Assembly (NCBI GenBank): GCA_024362935.1
Contig: JANCRA010000164.1
Span: 558,001-622,000, forward strand
Direction of reading: 5' to 3'
Source of the DNA: Setophaga petechia
Lineage: Eukaryota > Chordata > Aves > Passeriformes > Parulidae
Length of the DNA stretch: 64,000 nt
A program made the translations under genes and the position numbers. Below the pieces are notes generated by a model, which saw only the letters and a program-made list of their open reading frames with translations, made no database searches and was not told the origin of the DNA. How positions within the stretch are numbered: position 1 is the stretch's first letter; every line of letters begins with the position of its first letter. Shown in pieces: positions 23,734 to 35,879 of this stretch.

Positions 23734-24157
23734 TGTGATGGATGAGTAATGCAATGGTTGAGTCTCACAATTAAAAGGCAGATATTATGGATATGTTAAG
23801 ACAAGTTTTATAGATTTATAGTTATATTTTGCCCTACTTGTGTTCTTATCACGGGGTTTCCTGGTAGTTGGATTATTTGGGAGAGTTGGCTTGTTACTGT
23901 GGCAACACCTGACCTCCAATCAAGATGTAAGGAAGTGATCTTCACCACTGGAGAGGGAGGAAAGAATTGATTAAAAAGATTTTGAGAGGGGCTAAAGGGT
24001 TAAAAGGTGAAACATCCATTGTGTGGACGAGCACATGGTGAGAAAAATTCTTTTGCTCCCAGTGCCGTAATATTTTCTCTGTTCAGTCTTCTGTTGTATT
24101 TTTGATAAGGTTTTAATAATCCTTTTAAATTTTTGGAAGTGAGTATCATTTCTCACA
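23734..24157 (+). repeat. 5' LTR of ERV-A
   Basis: 424 bp, TGTGATGGATGAG to TTTCTCACA, homologous to the 3' LTR and to the solo LTR at 6525. Confidence 0.85.
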
Positions 24158-24159
24158 AA

Positions 24160-24177
24160 TGGGAACTCATCTGGGAA
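24160..24177 (+). promoter_or_regulatory. Primer binding site of ERV-A (tRNA-Pro-like)
   Basis: TGGGAACTCATCTGGGAA begins two bases after the LTR. It resembles the tRNA-Pro complement common in gammaretroviruses, with a few substitutions. Confidence 0.55.
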
Positions 24178-24817
24178 ATACACCTGGTGGCCTTAGGAGT
24201 TTTCAAAAGGGGCATCCCCCCACCACAGACTGGGCGGAGTCTATTGGACTCTCCCAGTTCCAGCAGTGATTGCAGGTTGGAAGCCCAAAGGTATCAGGGG
24301 ACTGGATAAAGAAAAGAGGGGAAGGGGGGGTGAGCACCATCCCCATAACTATTTTTGGCCAGATTGTGACTCCGTAATTTCGTTGTATGAAAGTGACCTT
24401 CACATTAGTAATATACTGATCCATCCTGGTCCCTTGAAGCGTCAGGATATTGGGCGGTAGAAAGGAAAAAGGAACAGTGGGACGCATGTGGGGGGAGGAA
24501 AGTGGGGATCCCATAGACAAGGACCCCATGGCCGGTGGGACATGTGGGATTGAAGGGTTTGTGGGGACTTGGGAGCAGGGTTCACCCATCGGGGAAACCG
24601 TGTTTGTGCCAGACGGGGACCCGTGGCGGGATTCCTGGCCGGCACACACCAAGGGAGCCGGTGAGCTCCACATGGCGCGGCGGCTCGCACGGTGCTCAGA
24701 GCGGGGGCAGCCTTTGGGGCGCAGCCAGAGCTGTAATTTCCAGGGCCAGCCAAAGCCGGGCTGGATAAGGGGTGACCGTTGACGGTTTGCTGCAGGGGGT
24801 CACCCAGGAGCCGGTGC

Positions 24818-25215
24818 AGCAGTTTGTGGGCTGCCGAGCCAAGGGGGTCGGGGCAGTCTGTCCAAGCCAAGTCGGGTCAGGGCAGACCCGAAGGGGTCGG
24901 GTTGGGCCAGCTGCTGAGCCGAACGAAATCGGGGCAGGCGGAGCTGCTGAGGCTGAACCGAGTCAGGCCAGGGGCAGGACCACAGCCACTGAGCTGGACT
25001 GGGGCAGGTGGAGCCTCCGAGTTGAATTGGGGTGGTAGGAGCCACCAAAGCCGAACCAAGATGAGTCAGAAGCGGGATGGAAGCCACTGAGTTGAATCAA
25101 GGTGGGCAGAGCAACCAAAGCTGAGCCAGGTTGGGCCAGGGGTGGGACTGCAGCTGCCGAGGCAAATTGGGCCAGGGGCAGGCCATAGCCGAGCTGAGCC
25201 AGGCGGGACAGGGAG
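24818..25215 (+). repeat. Degenerate tandem repeat in the ERV-A leader
   Basis: Several diverged copies of a ~45-50 bp unit containing CTGAGCCGAACCRAGTC and GGCCAGGGGCRGG lie between the PBS and gag. This extends the leader to about 1.3 kb. A splice donor-like GTAAGT follows near 25302. Confidence 0.5.
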
Positions 25216-25517
25216 CAGAGTGCGCCCGTGGGACCAGAGCATTGAACCAAGGGGGAGGGGAAGGGCAGGGACCAATCCGGTAATGCAGAAGCCCCTGGAT
25301 CGTAAGTTTTTTTTTTATTTTTACTTGTCAAAAGAGAAGTACAGTTTTTTGGGTTTTTTCTCTCTCTTCCCTTTACTTCTCTTTCCTCCTTTCTTTGTTC
25401 CTTTTTTTCCCAGCCCCCCTTTCCTTTTCCCTTCTGAGAGAGGCAGGCTCTGTCCGGAGGGCCTGTGGTTGGAAAGGTGGGCTCTGTCAGAGGAGGGCCT
25501 GTGATCAGCTGGTCAGG

Positions 25518-26993
25518 ATGGGACTGTGGGCAAACAGGAAATCCCCAAGAGGAGAAGTAGAAATTGAAGAGGTACCAATAGGTATACCCCCAGATGGCCC
25601 ACTGGGAAGGAAACTAGCCCGGTGGAAATATGATCCAAATACCAGAGGTAAGGATAAGCTCAAAATTATTCAGTATTGCATGGTAGAATGGACCAGAAGG
25701 GAAATTAGAAACAATCATGTATACTGGCTGAGATATGGGTCAGACAAAGGATGGATGTGTCCGGCATTAAACATCCATGTAAGAGCTAAGAAACCATTCA
25801 ATCAGGAAGAGACTGACTGTGCTGCCTGCTGGGAGGGGGAAACCTCACCCTCAAAGGTGAGCATGTTTAAGGTATCAGCAAATAAAGAATGGGACCCATT
25901 AGAACACTTACCCCCTCCAACAGCACCATGCACTCCCCTACCCCCCAGTGTGGTCCTAGTCAAAACACCAGAAACAGGGTGGCACAATGAGAGGAAAGCA
26001 GATCAGGGGATGAGAACCAAGCAGCAGGATTATATCCTCTGAGGGAAGTACCCCTGTGTGGGGTGCAGGGAGGAATTAGATTTGTAATCGTACCTCTCAG
26101 TTCTTCTGACATGAGAATGTTCAAGAAATAATTGAAAGGATTACTAGAGAATCTCAATGGATTAGCAGAGCAATTAGACCTGTTTTTATTTATAAAATAA
26201 TTATACATGGGAAGAGATGCAATCAATAATGACTATGTTGCTCACACCAGAAGAAAGATCATCCGAGTGGCTGACATATGGATATGGGGAAGGGAGCATG
26301 TGAAAGAACCTCCTGGGGACCTGAAAATGCCCATATTGCACCCCACCTGGGACCACAACAGTATGGGGGAGGATACATGGAAGACATGGAAGAATACAGA
26401 ACATTGATTACAAAAGGTATCAAAGAGGCAGCTCCACATAACCAAAATGCCAGTAAGGCTTTCAGTGAGCAGCAAAAGAGGGAAGAAACCCCCACAGAGT
26501 GGTTAGAAATGTTGAGAAAAAATATAAGGCAGTATTCAGGAGTTGACCCTGACACGGTGGCAAGACAGATCTTACTAAAGATAAATTCCATCACTCACGC
26601 CTGGCCAGATGTATGGAGAAAGTTAGAGAAGTTAGATGGCTGGCAAGAAAAGAGGTTAACAAAATCTTTTAAGGGAAGCACAGAAGGTGTATGTAAAAAG
26701 GGATGAAGAGAAGGCCAAGGCAAAAGCCAAGATAATGGCAACACCATTAGGGAAGGAAACCAGCGTGTAAAGAACAGCCCAGGTAAAGGAGGGAGATTCT
26801 GAGTACGGGAAGATAGATGGAGGGGAGATGCAGCTCCTTGGGACTGGGCACAAAAAGGAGAGTTTGGGAAACAGAGGAACATAGGACCAGTCTGCTTTTA
26901 CTGTAATGAGAATGGGCATATTAGAAGGAATTGCCCCCAGAAGGAAAAGGACCTGAGGATCTATGAGACTGAGGAAAAGATTAGGGGTGTCAA
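25518..26993 (+). pseudogene. gag: ERV-A gag remnant
   Basis: ATG at 25518 opens a 174-codon matrix-like frame (to 26042) that includes LKIIQYCMVEWTRREI. Capsid sequence follows in broken frames; 26278-26706 contains EETPTEWLEMLRKNIRQYSG, which looks like the major homology region. A single zinc knuckle (C-F-Y-C then G-H then C, 26892-26934) marks nucleocapsid, as in gammaretroviruses. Stops and shifts near 26042, 26200-26280 and 26706 break the polyprotein. Confidence 0.75.
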
Positions 26994-27029
26994 GGGCTCA
27001 ACCTCCTGGGGACAGAATAACATCAGGAG

Positions 27030-30000
27030 CCCTTGATAACCTTAAAAATAGATCCCCAGGAGGAAGAATTTGAACTCTTAGTAGACACGGGGGCTGAAAG
27101 AGCTTGTGTTTGTAGAATACCAAAGGGGTGCAAATAATGTCAAGATATTGTGCAAGTAGTAGGTGCTAAAGGGGAAGGGTTCCAAGTCTCAGTTATAAAG
27201 GAAGTAAAGTCTGAAGGGGCAAATAAAGTAGGAATTGGGGATGTTCTATTACTTCCAGAAGCAGGATGCAATCTATTAGGGCAAGATTTACAGGTGCAGT
27301 TAAGCATTGGAGTGCTCCCAGAGGAAGGAAAAATTGTGGTTAAGCTTCTCCAATTAAGGAAAGAGGATGAGGGCAAAATTAATGAGATGGTATGGGCAAA
27401 ACTGAAAAAGTGAGGTAAATTGAAGATGAAACCTATAGTAATAAAATTAATTGATGACATCTATTCAGGGAGACGAGGACTGCAGCCGGTGATCCAGGAC
27501 CTGCTTGAGGACGGGACCTTAGAATGATGTATGTCCCCCCATAATACACCCATATTACCAGTAAAGAAGTCAGATGGGACTTACAGGCTTGTCCAAGATT
27601 TGAGAGAAGTGAACAAAAGAACAGTGAATCTGTACCCAGTAGTGCCTAACCCCTATACACTACTGAGTAATATTCCACCAGCACACCAGTGGTTCAGTGT
27701 GATAGACATAAAAGATGCTTTTTGGGTGTGTCCACTGGCAGGGGAAAGTGGGATATATTTACCCTTGAATGGGAGGACCCCAAATCCAGGAGGAAGCAAC
27801 AGCTTTGGTGGTCTGGGTTACCCCAAGGGTTTTCTGAATCCCCAAACCTGTTTGGTCAAGCCCTAGGAGAAGCACTACAACTCTTCTACATCAAATCTGA
27901 GATAAATCTCATCCAATATGAAAATTATTTGCTTCTCTCGGGACAGGAAGAAAAAGAAGTTTGGGAATCCACCATAGTATTGTTAAGTTTTCTGAGTGAC
28001 CAAAGACTTTGAGTATCAAAAGGGAAACTCCAATTTTAGAGAGAGAAGTAAAATTCCTAGGACATATGATTTGTCAAGGGAGCTTGCAGCTGAACCGTGA
28101 TAGAATTATGGGGATTGTCTCACTCCCACGGCCAAAAACTAAGAGGGAAGTCAGAAGGTTTTTAGGCTTGTTGGGATATTGTAGGCTATGGATTGAAGGA
28201 TACATGCAGGCCATCCAGTTCTTGTATGAAAAGTTAGTTGAAGAAGAGATTAGGTGGGAAAAAGATGATGAACAAAAGTTTGAAGCTTTAAGCAAAAATT
28301 AGTGCACCAGCACTGAGTCTTCCTGCCTTAGACAACGCCTTCTGTTTGTAGATATAGAAAAAGGGGTAACACATGGAGTGTTAGCCCAGGACTGGGGAGG
28401 ATCCAGGAAACCAATGGCCTATTTCTCAAAGCTGCTAGACCCTGTCAGCCAGGAGTGACCAACCTGCATTCAGGCTGTGGCAGTGACTGCCCTACTCATA
28501 GCATAAAGCAGAAAATTAACCTTTTGGGGGAAAATTGAAAATATACATCCCAAACTCAGTAAGGAGTACCCTGAGCCAAAAGGCTGAGAAATGGCTCACT
28601 GATTCCTGAGTGCTAAACTATGAAGCCATCTTAATAGATAATGATTTAGAGCTAATTGTGAGTAACCAACTCAACCCTGCCCTGTTTTTGTATGGAGAAC
28701 CAGATGAGGCACTAATACATAATTGCCTAGAGGTTATGAACTATCAAACTAAAGGAAGAGAGGACATTGATGGATCTTCACAGGTAATAAAGGGGCACAG
28801 GGTATTGGGGTACGCTATAGTGCATGAAGGGTTGGCAGCCATAGAAAAGAGAAAGTTACCTTCCAACTGGTCAGCCCAAGGTGTGAGTTGAATGCCCTTA
28901 AACGAGCTCTGGAAATATTAGCACAGAAAAGAGGAACAATATATACAGGACTCAAAATGCACTTTTGGAGTAGTGCATACCTTTGGAAAAATTTGAGAAG
29001 AGAGGGGGCTATTAAATTCAAAGGCAAAGGGACTGATTCACAAAAAATTTCTTTTAGAAGAGTTAGAAACCTTACAATTACCGGAGGAAGTAGCGGTGGT
29101 ATATATTGAAAGACATCAAAAACAGGAGCAAGGGAACAATTTAGCCAATTTAAAAGCTAAAAATGCAACCGAATCAGAGACAAAAAAACTAATAATAGTA
29201 TTAATACCCATGAGAGAAAGGCAGAAAGTCCCTGTATTCAGTGGGACTAAAGAGGAAGAACTCCTTAAAATAGGAGCCAAGAAAGATAATAAAGGGAAAT
29301 GGAGATTAGCAGATGGGAGGCAAATGTTAAATAAACCTCTTGCCAAGAAAATGCTAGAAGGCACACATGGAACAGCACATTGGGGTACACAAGTGCTAAG
29401 TGATCAATTTCTAATGGATTAGGGATGCATAGGAATTTTCAGAATAGCTAAGCAAGTAACTGAATGGTATGTGATACATCAACAAGTGAATAAGAAAATC
29501 ATGAGGAAAACACCCAGAGGAGGGTGAGAACTGCCTTATGGCCCTTCCAAAACATCCAAGTAGACTTTACTGAGCTTCCCCAGGTACAACGGTGGACATT
29601 TTTCCTAGTGATAGTAGATCACGTGACTCATTGGGTAGAGGTGGAACCCACTGTGAAAGCCAATGTTGTGAGTAAAATACTTCTAGAATCAATCATTCCC
29701 CGATATGGGATGGCAAACAGGATTGATTCAGACCAGAGAACTAATTTCACATTGAAGATATTGCAGAATGTTGGTCAGGCCCTGGGAGTAAAATGGGAAT
29801 TACACACTCCATGGTATCCACAGGGTTCCAGTGGAGTTGAGAGAATGAATCAAACTCTTAAAAGAGCTCTAGTTAAGCTAATGGTTGAAACCCAAATGTC
29901 ATGGATAAAATGTCTCCCTTTGGCCTTATTAAGAATAGAACCCAACCCCAGTCAGATCTGGGGGTGTCCCCCTATGAAATGATGTTTGGGTTTCCCTTCC

Positions 30001-30408
30001 TGACCTCACCCCAGAAGGTTGCCACCTATGAGGAAGGGGAAGCCAATGCCAAGAAATAAGTGATGTCTATAGCACAAACCTTAGAAGGGCTAAGACATAA
30101 AGGGGCAATTCCTCAAACTACCACCCTGGATTTCAGAATCCATAATATTAATCCTGGGAGGTGGGTGATGATTAAGTCATGGTGAGATCAGCCTCTGACT
30201 CCTCAGTGGGAAGGTCTCTTTCAGGTACTGCTCACCACAGAATCGGCCGTGCGAACTGCAGAGCGGGGATGGACTCATGGCAACAGAGCCAAAGGCCCAG
30301 TAGAAGAACCCAAAGAGTGGACTATAACATCCAGGCTGGGTGAAACAAGATTAAATTTCAAGCAGAGACTGAAAGACAACCAGGAAAACAAGAAGACACC
30401 CAAAAAGT
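27030..30408 (+). pseudogene. pol: ERV-A pro-pol remnant
   Basis: Protease is recognised by LLVDTGAE (27084-27095 for DTGA) and LLGQDL. RT runs from about 27531 (PVKKSDGTYRLVQDLREVN, later GLPQGFSESPNLFG) in several frames. Where the polymerase YVDD is expected the sequence gives LIQYENYLLL (about 27917), so both catalytic Asp residues are lost. RNase H and connection follow with many stops. Integrase begins near 29355 (H-G-T-A-H); its zinc Cys pair is mutated (VIHQQ). The core at 29524-29982 keeps VDFTEL, DSDQRTNF and VERMNQTLK, that is, D, D and E. A degraded C-terminal domain runs to about 30408. The whole is inactive. Confidence 0.82.
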
Positions 30409-30987
30409 AGAGTCAAGGTTCCACCAACCAGCTCGAGAACTCTTCCTGTATTAATGCATGAGAATTACCAGCATTAGTGGAGGAGAAGTACACAAGGGAC
30501 TGTAAAAGGCAATGGGGCAGCTTCTTTAAGGAAATAAGACAAAGGAAGGAGGGCAAGACCGGGTTGGCCCCTTTGTTTGCTACAAAGAAAGCTCCATAAC
30601 CCTGCTGTGGGTAGCAACCCCATAGGCATGGTAAGGTAGGGACAAAAGGCCATACCAGACCTCTGTAATTCCTCAGTTGTCTTTTAATTGAACAGGAACT
30701 GGAGGGCAGGACTGAGTTGGCCTCTGTACTCACCCCTAAGATACACCGACTATGGGTATCAACCACACAGGCACGGTAGATGGGAATCAAAGCCACACTG
30801 GACCTTTGTGATGCCCTTTTGTCCATTCCAAATAAATGTGTCTAAAGAAAACCTGAGATTTTTTTCTCCTGTTCCCACTGTCCATGCCCACATCAACAGA
30901 TGCTGGTATGACTCATTCAAGAGAGAGAGAAAATGTTTGACTTAATTGTTCAAGCAAAATGACTTATAGAAAAAGAAAAGGGAGGTT

Positions 30988-31410
30988 TGTTATAGATGAT
31001 TAATCCTATATTTGACTCTCACAATTAAGGGGTGAATATTAAATATACGTTAATAGAAGTTTTGTAGATGTACAGTTATCCTTCCCCTCCCCTTGCATTG
31101 TTATCACAGGATGGCCTCAGTGGTTGGGGCATTTGGGAGGGTCGGCTTGTTCCTATGGCAGCACCTGACCTCCAATCAAGGTGTAAGACAGTGATCTCCA
31201 CCACTGGACAGTGAAGAAGTAGTCAATTAACAAGACTTTGGGAGGGGCTAGAGGTGTAAAAGACAGAACATCCAATTTGTAGATGAGCACATGGTGACTG
31301 AACCCTTTGCTCCTGGCACTGTATGGTTTTCTTTATTCAGTCTTCTGTTGTATTTTGATAATGTCTTATTAAAGCATTTATATTTTTGAAACTAAAAATC
31401 GTTTCTCCCA
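30988..31410 (+). repeat. 3' LTR of ERV-A
   Basis: 423 bp, TGTTATAGATGATTAATCC to GTTTCTCCCA, preceded by a polypurine tract (AAAAGAAAAGGGAGG, 30971-30985). It is strongly diverged from the 5' copy. Confidence 0.83.
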
Positions 31411-31689
31411 TGAGGTTGGGGAATGTGGGGCGAGGTTGTCCACACTGGGTCAGCTCCAAAGTACAATTCTCTGACCTGGCCAGACCTCCTAAGACCCTGG
31501 ATCAATATCAATCACAGAATGCTGTAATCACCTCTTGTACAGTAAGAACAGCAATAAAGGCACCCTTTAAAATAGGAATACACATCTCTTAAAAGCTCAT
31601 GGAAATATTTCTCCACAACTGTAAAAAGAAATCTGCCTAATGAACTGGACCAGACAAGAGGGAAATCAAGGCAAAGCCATGGTTTGATA

Positions 31690-32345
31690 GGACGTGCTTG
31701 ATCCTATGCATTTGGAGCTGAGCCCTGGAACCTCAGGGCCTGAGAGGAGATTGCACAAACCTTTCCAGGAGTCAAAGTCAGACAAAAACCCCAAAGTGTA
31801 TTGAGGCATGAATGGGTCCCACTGAGGTCCATCCCCAATATAGGCTCCTCATGGACTCCTTGGAGGAGAGAATTGGAGGCCAGGATTACACAAAAAAAAC
31901 CTCACAGAGATTCAGAGTGGAAAGGAAATTCCAAAGTACTTTAAAAACCCTGAGTATCTTGAAGCATTAATGAGCCCCACTGAGTGTCAGTACAAAGCTC
32001 TCAAGGGACTCATTAAAGCAGATAATTGGGGCCATGATTGCACAAACCTCTCACAGAGTCTGTATCAAAAGGGAAACACCAAGTACCTTAAAATAACTGA
32101 AGTACCTTGAAGCATTAATGAGCCCACTGAGTGTTGTTACTGACAAAGCCTCTCCAGGGACTAATTACAGCAGATAATTGGAGGCCATGATTGCACAAAC
32201 CTCTCAGAGACTCCAAGGCAAAAGCCAAAGCCAAAGTCCTTTGAAAAAGCTGCAGTCCCTGCAGGGAGCATTCAGGAGCCCCCAGGGCCATTGCTGAGCA
32301 AGGCTCCCCAGGGACTCCTTCCAGCAGATCCTTGAGGCCACTGGG
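31690..32345 (+). repeat. ~152-bp tandem repeat, 4-5 copies
   Basis: The words GCATTAATGAGCCC(C)ACTGAG, GGGACT, AGATAATTGGAGGCCA and ATTGCACAAACCTCTC recur in order. Marker starts lie near 31805, 31962, 32110 and 32269, a step of 148-159 bp. Later copies are purer, and the last grades into GC-rich sequence. No coding potential. Confidence 0.75.
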
Positions 32346-34946
32346 ATGTGGGCTAGGGGGGATGCTGAGGGCAGGACAAGGGGCTGACAGTGCCCAGCCT
32401 GGCTGGGGCTGTGCCAGGAGGCCCCAGGGCCTCAGCACAAGGTGTCTCCTCCCAGCCCTTGGTGGCACAGACCCTGCTGTGCCCCAGGGCACCAAGACTT
32501 GGCTTCTCTTTGTCCCCACCTGTCCTCACGGCCTCCAGTTCTCTGCTCTGCCTGGGGCCTGGGGACACTTTCTCAGTCGTGTCCCTCACTGGGATCCATT
32601 AAAAGTGCAAGGAACTTTGGAGTTGGATTGTGACTTGGAGTTCTGAAGAGGTTTCTTGAGGTCCCTCTCAGGGACTGATGTTCAGGGCCTGAGCACAAAG
32701 CCCCAGAGGCTCATTCAAGTCCTTGTGCTGTGTCTGTGCTGCTGAGCTGGGCTGGGCTCCTGGCACACAGGCAGCTCCTGGTAACCAAGCAGGGCTTCAA
32801 AAGCACATTTCTCTTGATGAGCAGCTCTTCTGCCAGCCCAGCAGGGCTGGGGCACTGCCTGCAGCCAGCCCGGGCACAGCACAGAGGCACAGAGAGCTTC
32901 AATCAGTCAGGGCTGGGAAGGTGCTGAGAAGTGCCTGGGGCACAATCACTGCCAGCCCTTGGCACAGGAACCTCTGGCTGCAGGACAATGCAGCTGCAGC
33001 TCCTGCAGTGATCTCCTCAAGCTGGAACATCCCAATGCCTACAGACCTTGTGAGTAAAATTCTGAGTATTTCTGTTTCAGCGGAGGTGAAATGCTCCTGA
33101 AGCTTGGACATGCTGAGGGCTTCTGATCAGTTGTGGAGTATTTCGCATACAAGGATTTTGATTAAAACAAGAAAATTTCCTAAGACTTTGTATTCAGTTT
33201 CCTACTACTGGAGAATGGAAGGGAGGAGTGTGGCTGCATTTCTCCTCACAGAGAAAAGCAAGGCACAGCATCTCGAGGATATTTTCTGGGAATTGAAGTG
33301 AGGAACATCAGAGAAAGGAAAATCAATTCCTATCTCAATTCATGTTCGTCTTGTTGTGCACAAGTGGAATGCATTTTGGAAGATAGTTTACCTGAAGGGA
33401 ATTAGTATTAGATTCTGGTGTGAGTGTTTTGATTCATTGACCAATTGAATTCACATATGTGTGTTGGGACTGTTGCTGACAGTCACACGACACTATTCAG
33501 TAGAGTGGAGTGCTTGTAGAGATTCAGTGTAATATAGTATAGAAGAATATAGTATAATAAAGTAATTAATTTGCCTTCTGATATCAATAGAGTCCTCCTT
33601 GTCATTCTTCCCTTTGTCGGGGCTGTCTTGATTTTACCATAGATGGGTGATAAATATTAAAGTCTAAATATGAAATATTAATTAGGAATTTTGAAAAGTG
33701 CCTAAAACATCCACACTGTTAGTAATATGTTCACAGGTGACCCCTAATGTGCTTTCAGCCACCCTCCCCATGGACAGCAGCAGCATCACGTTTGCTGGAC
33801 CAATCAAGTTTAGTCTGAACTGTCCTTTCTCCAAGCTGCAAACAGAACCTGCCCCCAGCCACTGCCCTGCAAACAGGCAGGGTTCTGTCAGGCCAAGGAG
33901 AGTGCACAGAGATTTGGGGTCTGTGAGTGCTGGCAGGGAGAAGATCAGGCAATGATAGAAAACAAACCCCAGCAATGCTGTGGCAGGGAGAGTTTAGAGA
34001 TGCCCACAGGATCCCTCCAGTGCAGCCCCTCCCTCTGAACAAGCCCCCTCCCTCCTGTGCCCCAGCCAAGCCTCTGCCCTCAGGGCCGGGGCTCCAAGGC
34101 GTGCAGCCCCTCCTGTGCAGGCAGAGCTGCAGCAGAGCCGTGGGGCAGCTCTGCAGCCCCGGGCCCAGTTCCCTCTGCAGAGCACAGGGCTGGGAGCAGC
34201 TGCCCGGCCCTGGAGGCTCTGGCAGGGGCACAGCTGGCTCAGGGTGACGCTGTCCCCAGTGCCCGGCTCTGGGCAATGCTGTCAGTGCAGCCAGGGAAGG
34301 AGCTGCATCTCCCTCAATCCAATGCCATCATAAGGACACATGGAAGTCTCTCTGAGATTTCAGTCCAAGCTGGGAGTTTCAATCCAGGGTGCAAACCTGT
34401 CCTAGAGCATCTCTGAGTTTTAAGATTGATGGGGAAAGGCAGAGGTGTTGTGACACTGAAAATGCTGGTGGGTTGGTGAAATGAGCAATGTGAGTCCTTG
34501 GCTACAAATGTGGAGATGGGCTGAGGTGGATCCATCTGGTCTCAGCTGTACCTGGTGACATTTTAGGGGAAGCATGGGAGGGTGATCACCCTCCACCTGA
34601 CAAAGCTTAAAGCCCAAAGAATCTCTGAACAAGTCATAATGACAGACCATCTCTCCTCACTCTCTACCCATCATCTTGCCCCAGGAAAATTACACTGTTT
34701 TCTCTGAGTGCAGCAGAAATGCTGAGAGTTTGATATCCAAAACTACCAGCAGGGAGCTGGGGGGAGCTCAAAAAGAAAACCTCAGAACTCTTGAACACAG
34801 CAGTATGTTAATTTATATTTAAAATAATCCATGCATGTTACAGAGGAGGGTGTGTAGGAAATGGCTTTGATTTTGCTTACAGTTATCTCCTCTAACTCTG
34901 CACTGTCCTTTCTCCATGAACAGGTCCCCAAGTCCAGCCCCAGCAA
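32346..34946. other. 5' flank of the olfactory receptor; no other gene seen
   Basis: Contains several GC-rich and CTGCAG-rich stretches. An acceptor-like CCATGAACAG|GT lies at 34914-34923, just before the receptor ATG, as usual for an olfactory receptor with noncoding upstream exons. No further gene or named repeat is supported. Confidence 0.4.
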
Positions 34947-35879
34947 ATGTCCAACAGCAGCTCCATAAGGCACTTCCTCCTGCTGGCATTGGCAGACACG
35001 CGGCAGCTGCAGCTCCTGCACTTCTGCCTCTTGCTGGGCATCTCCCTGGCTGCCCTCCTGGGCAACGGCCTCATCATCAGCGCCGTAGCCTGCGGCCACC
35101 ACCTGCACACGCCCATGTTCTTCTTCCTGCTCAACCTGGCCCTCAGCGACCTGGGCTCCATCTGCACCACTGTCCCCAAAGCCATGCACAATTCCCTCTG
35201 GGACACCAGGGACATCTCCTACACAGGATGTGCTGCACAGGTGTTTCTGATTTTTTTCTTGCTTGGAACAGAGCTTTCCCTGCTGACCATCATGTGCTAT
35301 GACCGCTACGTGTCCATCTGCAAACCCCTGCACTACGGGACCCTCCTGGGCAGCAGAGCTTGTGCCCACATGGCAGCAGCTGCCTGGGCCAGTGCCTTTC
35401 TTTATTCATTGCTGCACACAGCCAATACATTTTCCCTGCCCCTGTGCCATGGCAATGTCCTGGGCCAGTTCTTCTGTGAAATCCCACAGATCCTCAAGCT
35501 TTCCTGCTCCAAATCCTATATCAAGGAGCTGGGGCTTCTGGCTGTTAGTGTGTGTTTAACTTTTGGTTGCTTTGTGTTCATTGTTTTCTCCTATGTGCAG
35601 ATCTTCAGGGCTGTGCTGAGGATCCCCTCTGAGCAGGGACGGCACAAAGCCTTTTCCACCTGCCTCCCTCACCTGGCTGTGGTCTCACTATTCCTCAGCA
35701 CTGCAGTGTTTTCTCACCTGAAGCCCCCCTCCATGTCCTCCCCATCCCTGGATCTGGCCCTGTCAGTTCTGTACTCGGTGGTGCCTCCAACTCTGAACCC
35801 CTTCATCTACAGCCTGAGGAACCAGGAGCTCAAGGCTGCAGTGTGGAGATTGTTGACTGGACGGTTTCAGGAACATTAA
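34947..35879 (+). CDS. Olfactory receptor, OR14-like, intact
   Basis: A single-exon frame of 310 residues from ATG 34947 to TAA encodes a seven-transmembrane G-protein-coupled odorant receptor. Class motifs occur in order: N-glycosylation site near the N terminus (NSSS), GNGLII in TM1, LHTPMFFFLLNLALSDL in TM2, MCYDRYVSICKPLHY after TM3, KAFSTCLPHLAVV in TM6 and NPFIYSLRNQE in TM7, plus conserved extracellular cysteines (CHGN, FFCEIP). Length is standard. It is expected in the olfactory sensory neuron membrane, coupling to G-olf. The subfamily call (bird-expanded OR14 group) rests on overall pattern. It sits between ERV-A and ERV-B with no other receptor in the window. Confidence 0.92.
   Translation: MSNSSSIRHFLLLALADTRQLQLLHFCLLLGISLAALLGNGLIISAVACGHHLHTPMFFFLLNLALSDLGSICTTVPKAMHNSLWDTRDISYTGCAAQVFLIFFLLGTELSLLTIMCYDRYVSICKPLHYGTLLGSRACAHMAAAAWASAFLYSLLHTANTFSLPLCHGNVLGQFFCEIPQILKLSCSKSYIKELGLLAVSVCLTFGCFVFIVFSYVQIFRAVLRIPSEQGRHKAFSTCLPHLAVVSLFLSTAVFSHLKPPSMSSPSLDLALSVLYSVVPPTLNPFIYSLRNQELKAAVWRLLTGRFQEH

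Larger units (their letters stand above)
23734..31410 (+). mobile_element. ERV-A: old gammaretrovirus-like provirus
   Basis: Two LTRs of the same family flank gag- and pol-derived sequence in the order LTR, PBS, leader, gag, pro, RT, RNase H, integrase, polypurine tract, LTR. The LTRs have drifted far apart, the frames carry many stops and shifts, and no env is recognisable between integrase and the 3' LTR. It is an old, inactive insertion. Flanking 4-mers (ATTG, TGAG) do not match, so one flank may have been rearranged. Integrase and RT type and the Pro-like primer site place it with gammaretrovirus-like ERVs. Confidence 0.88.
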
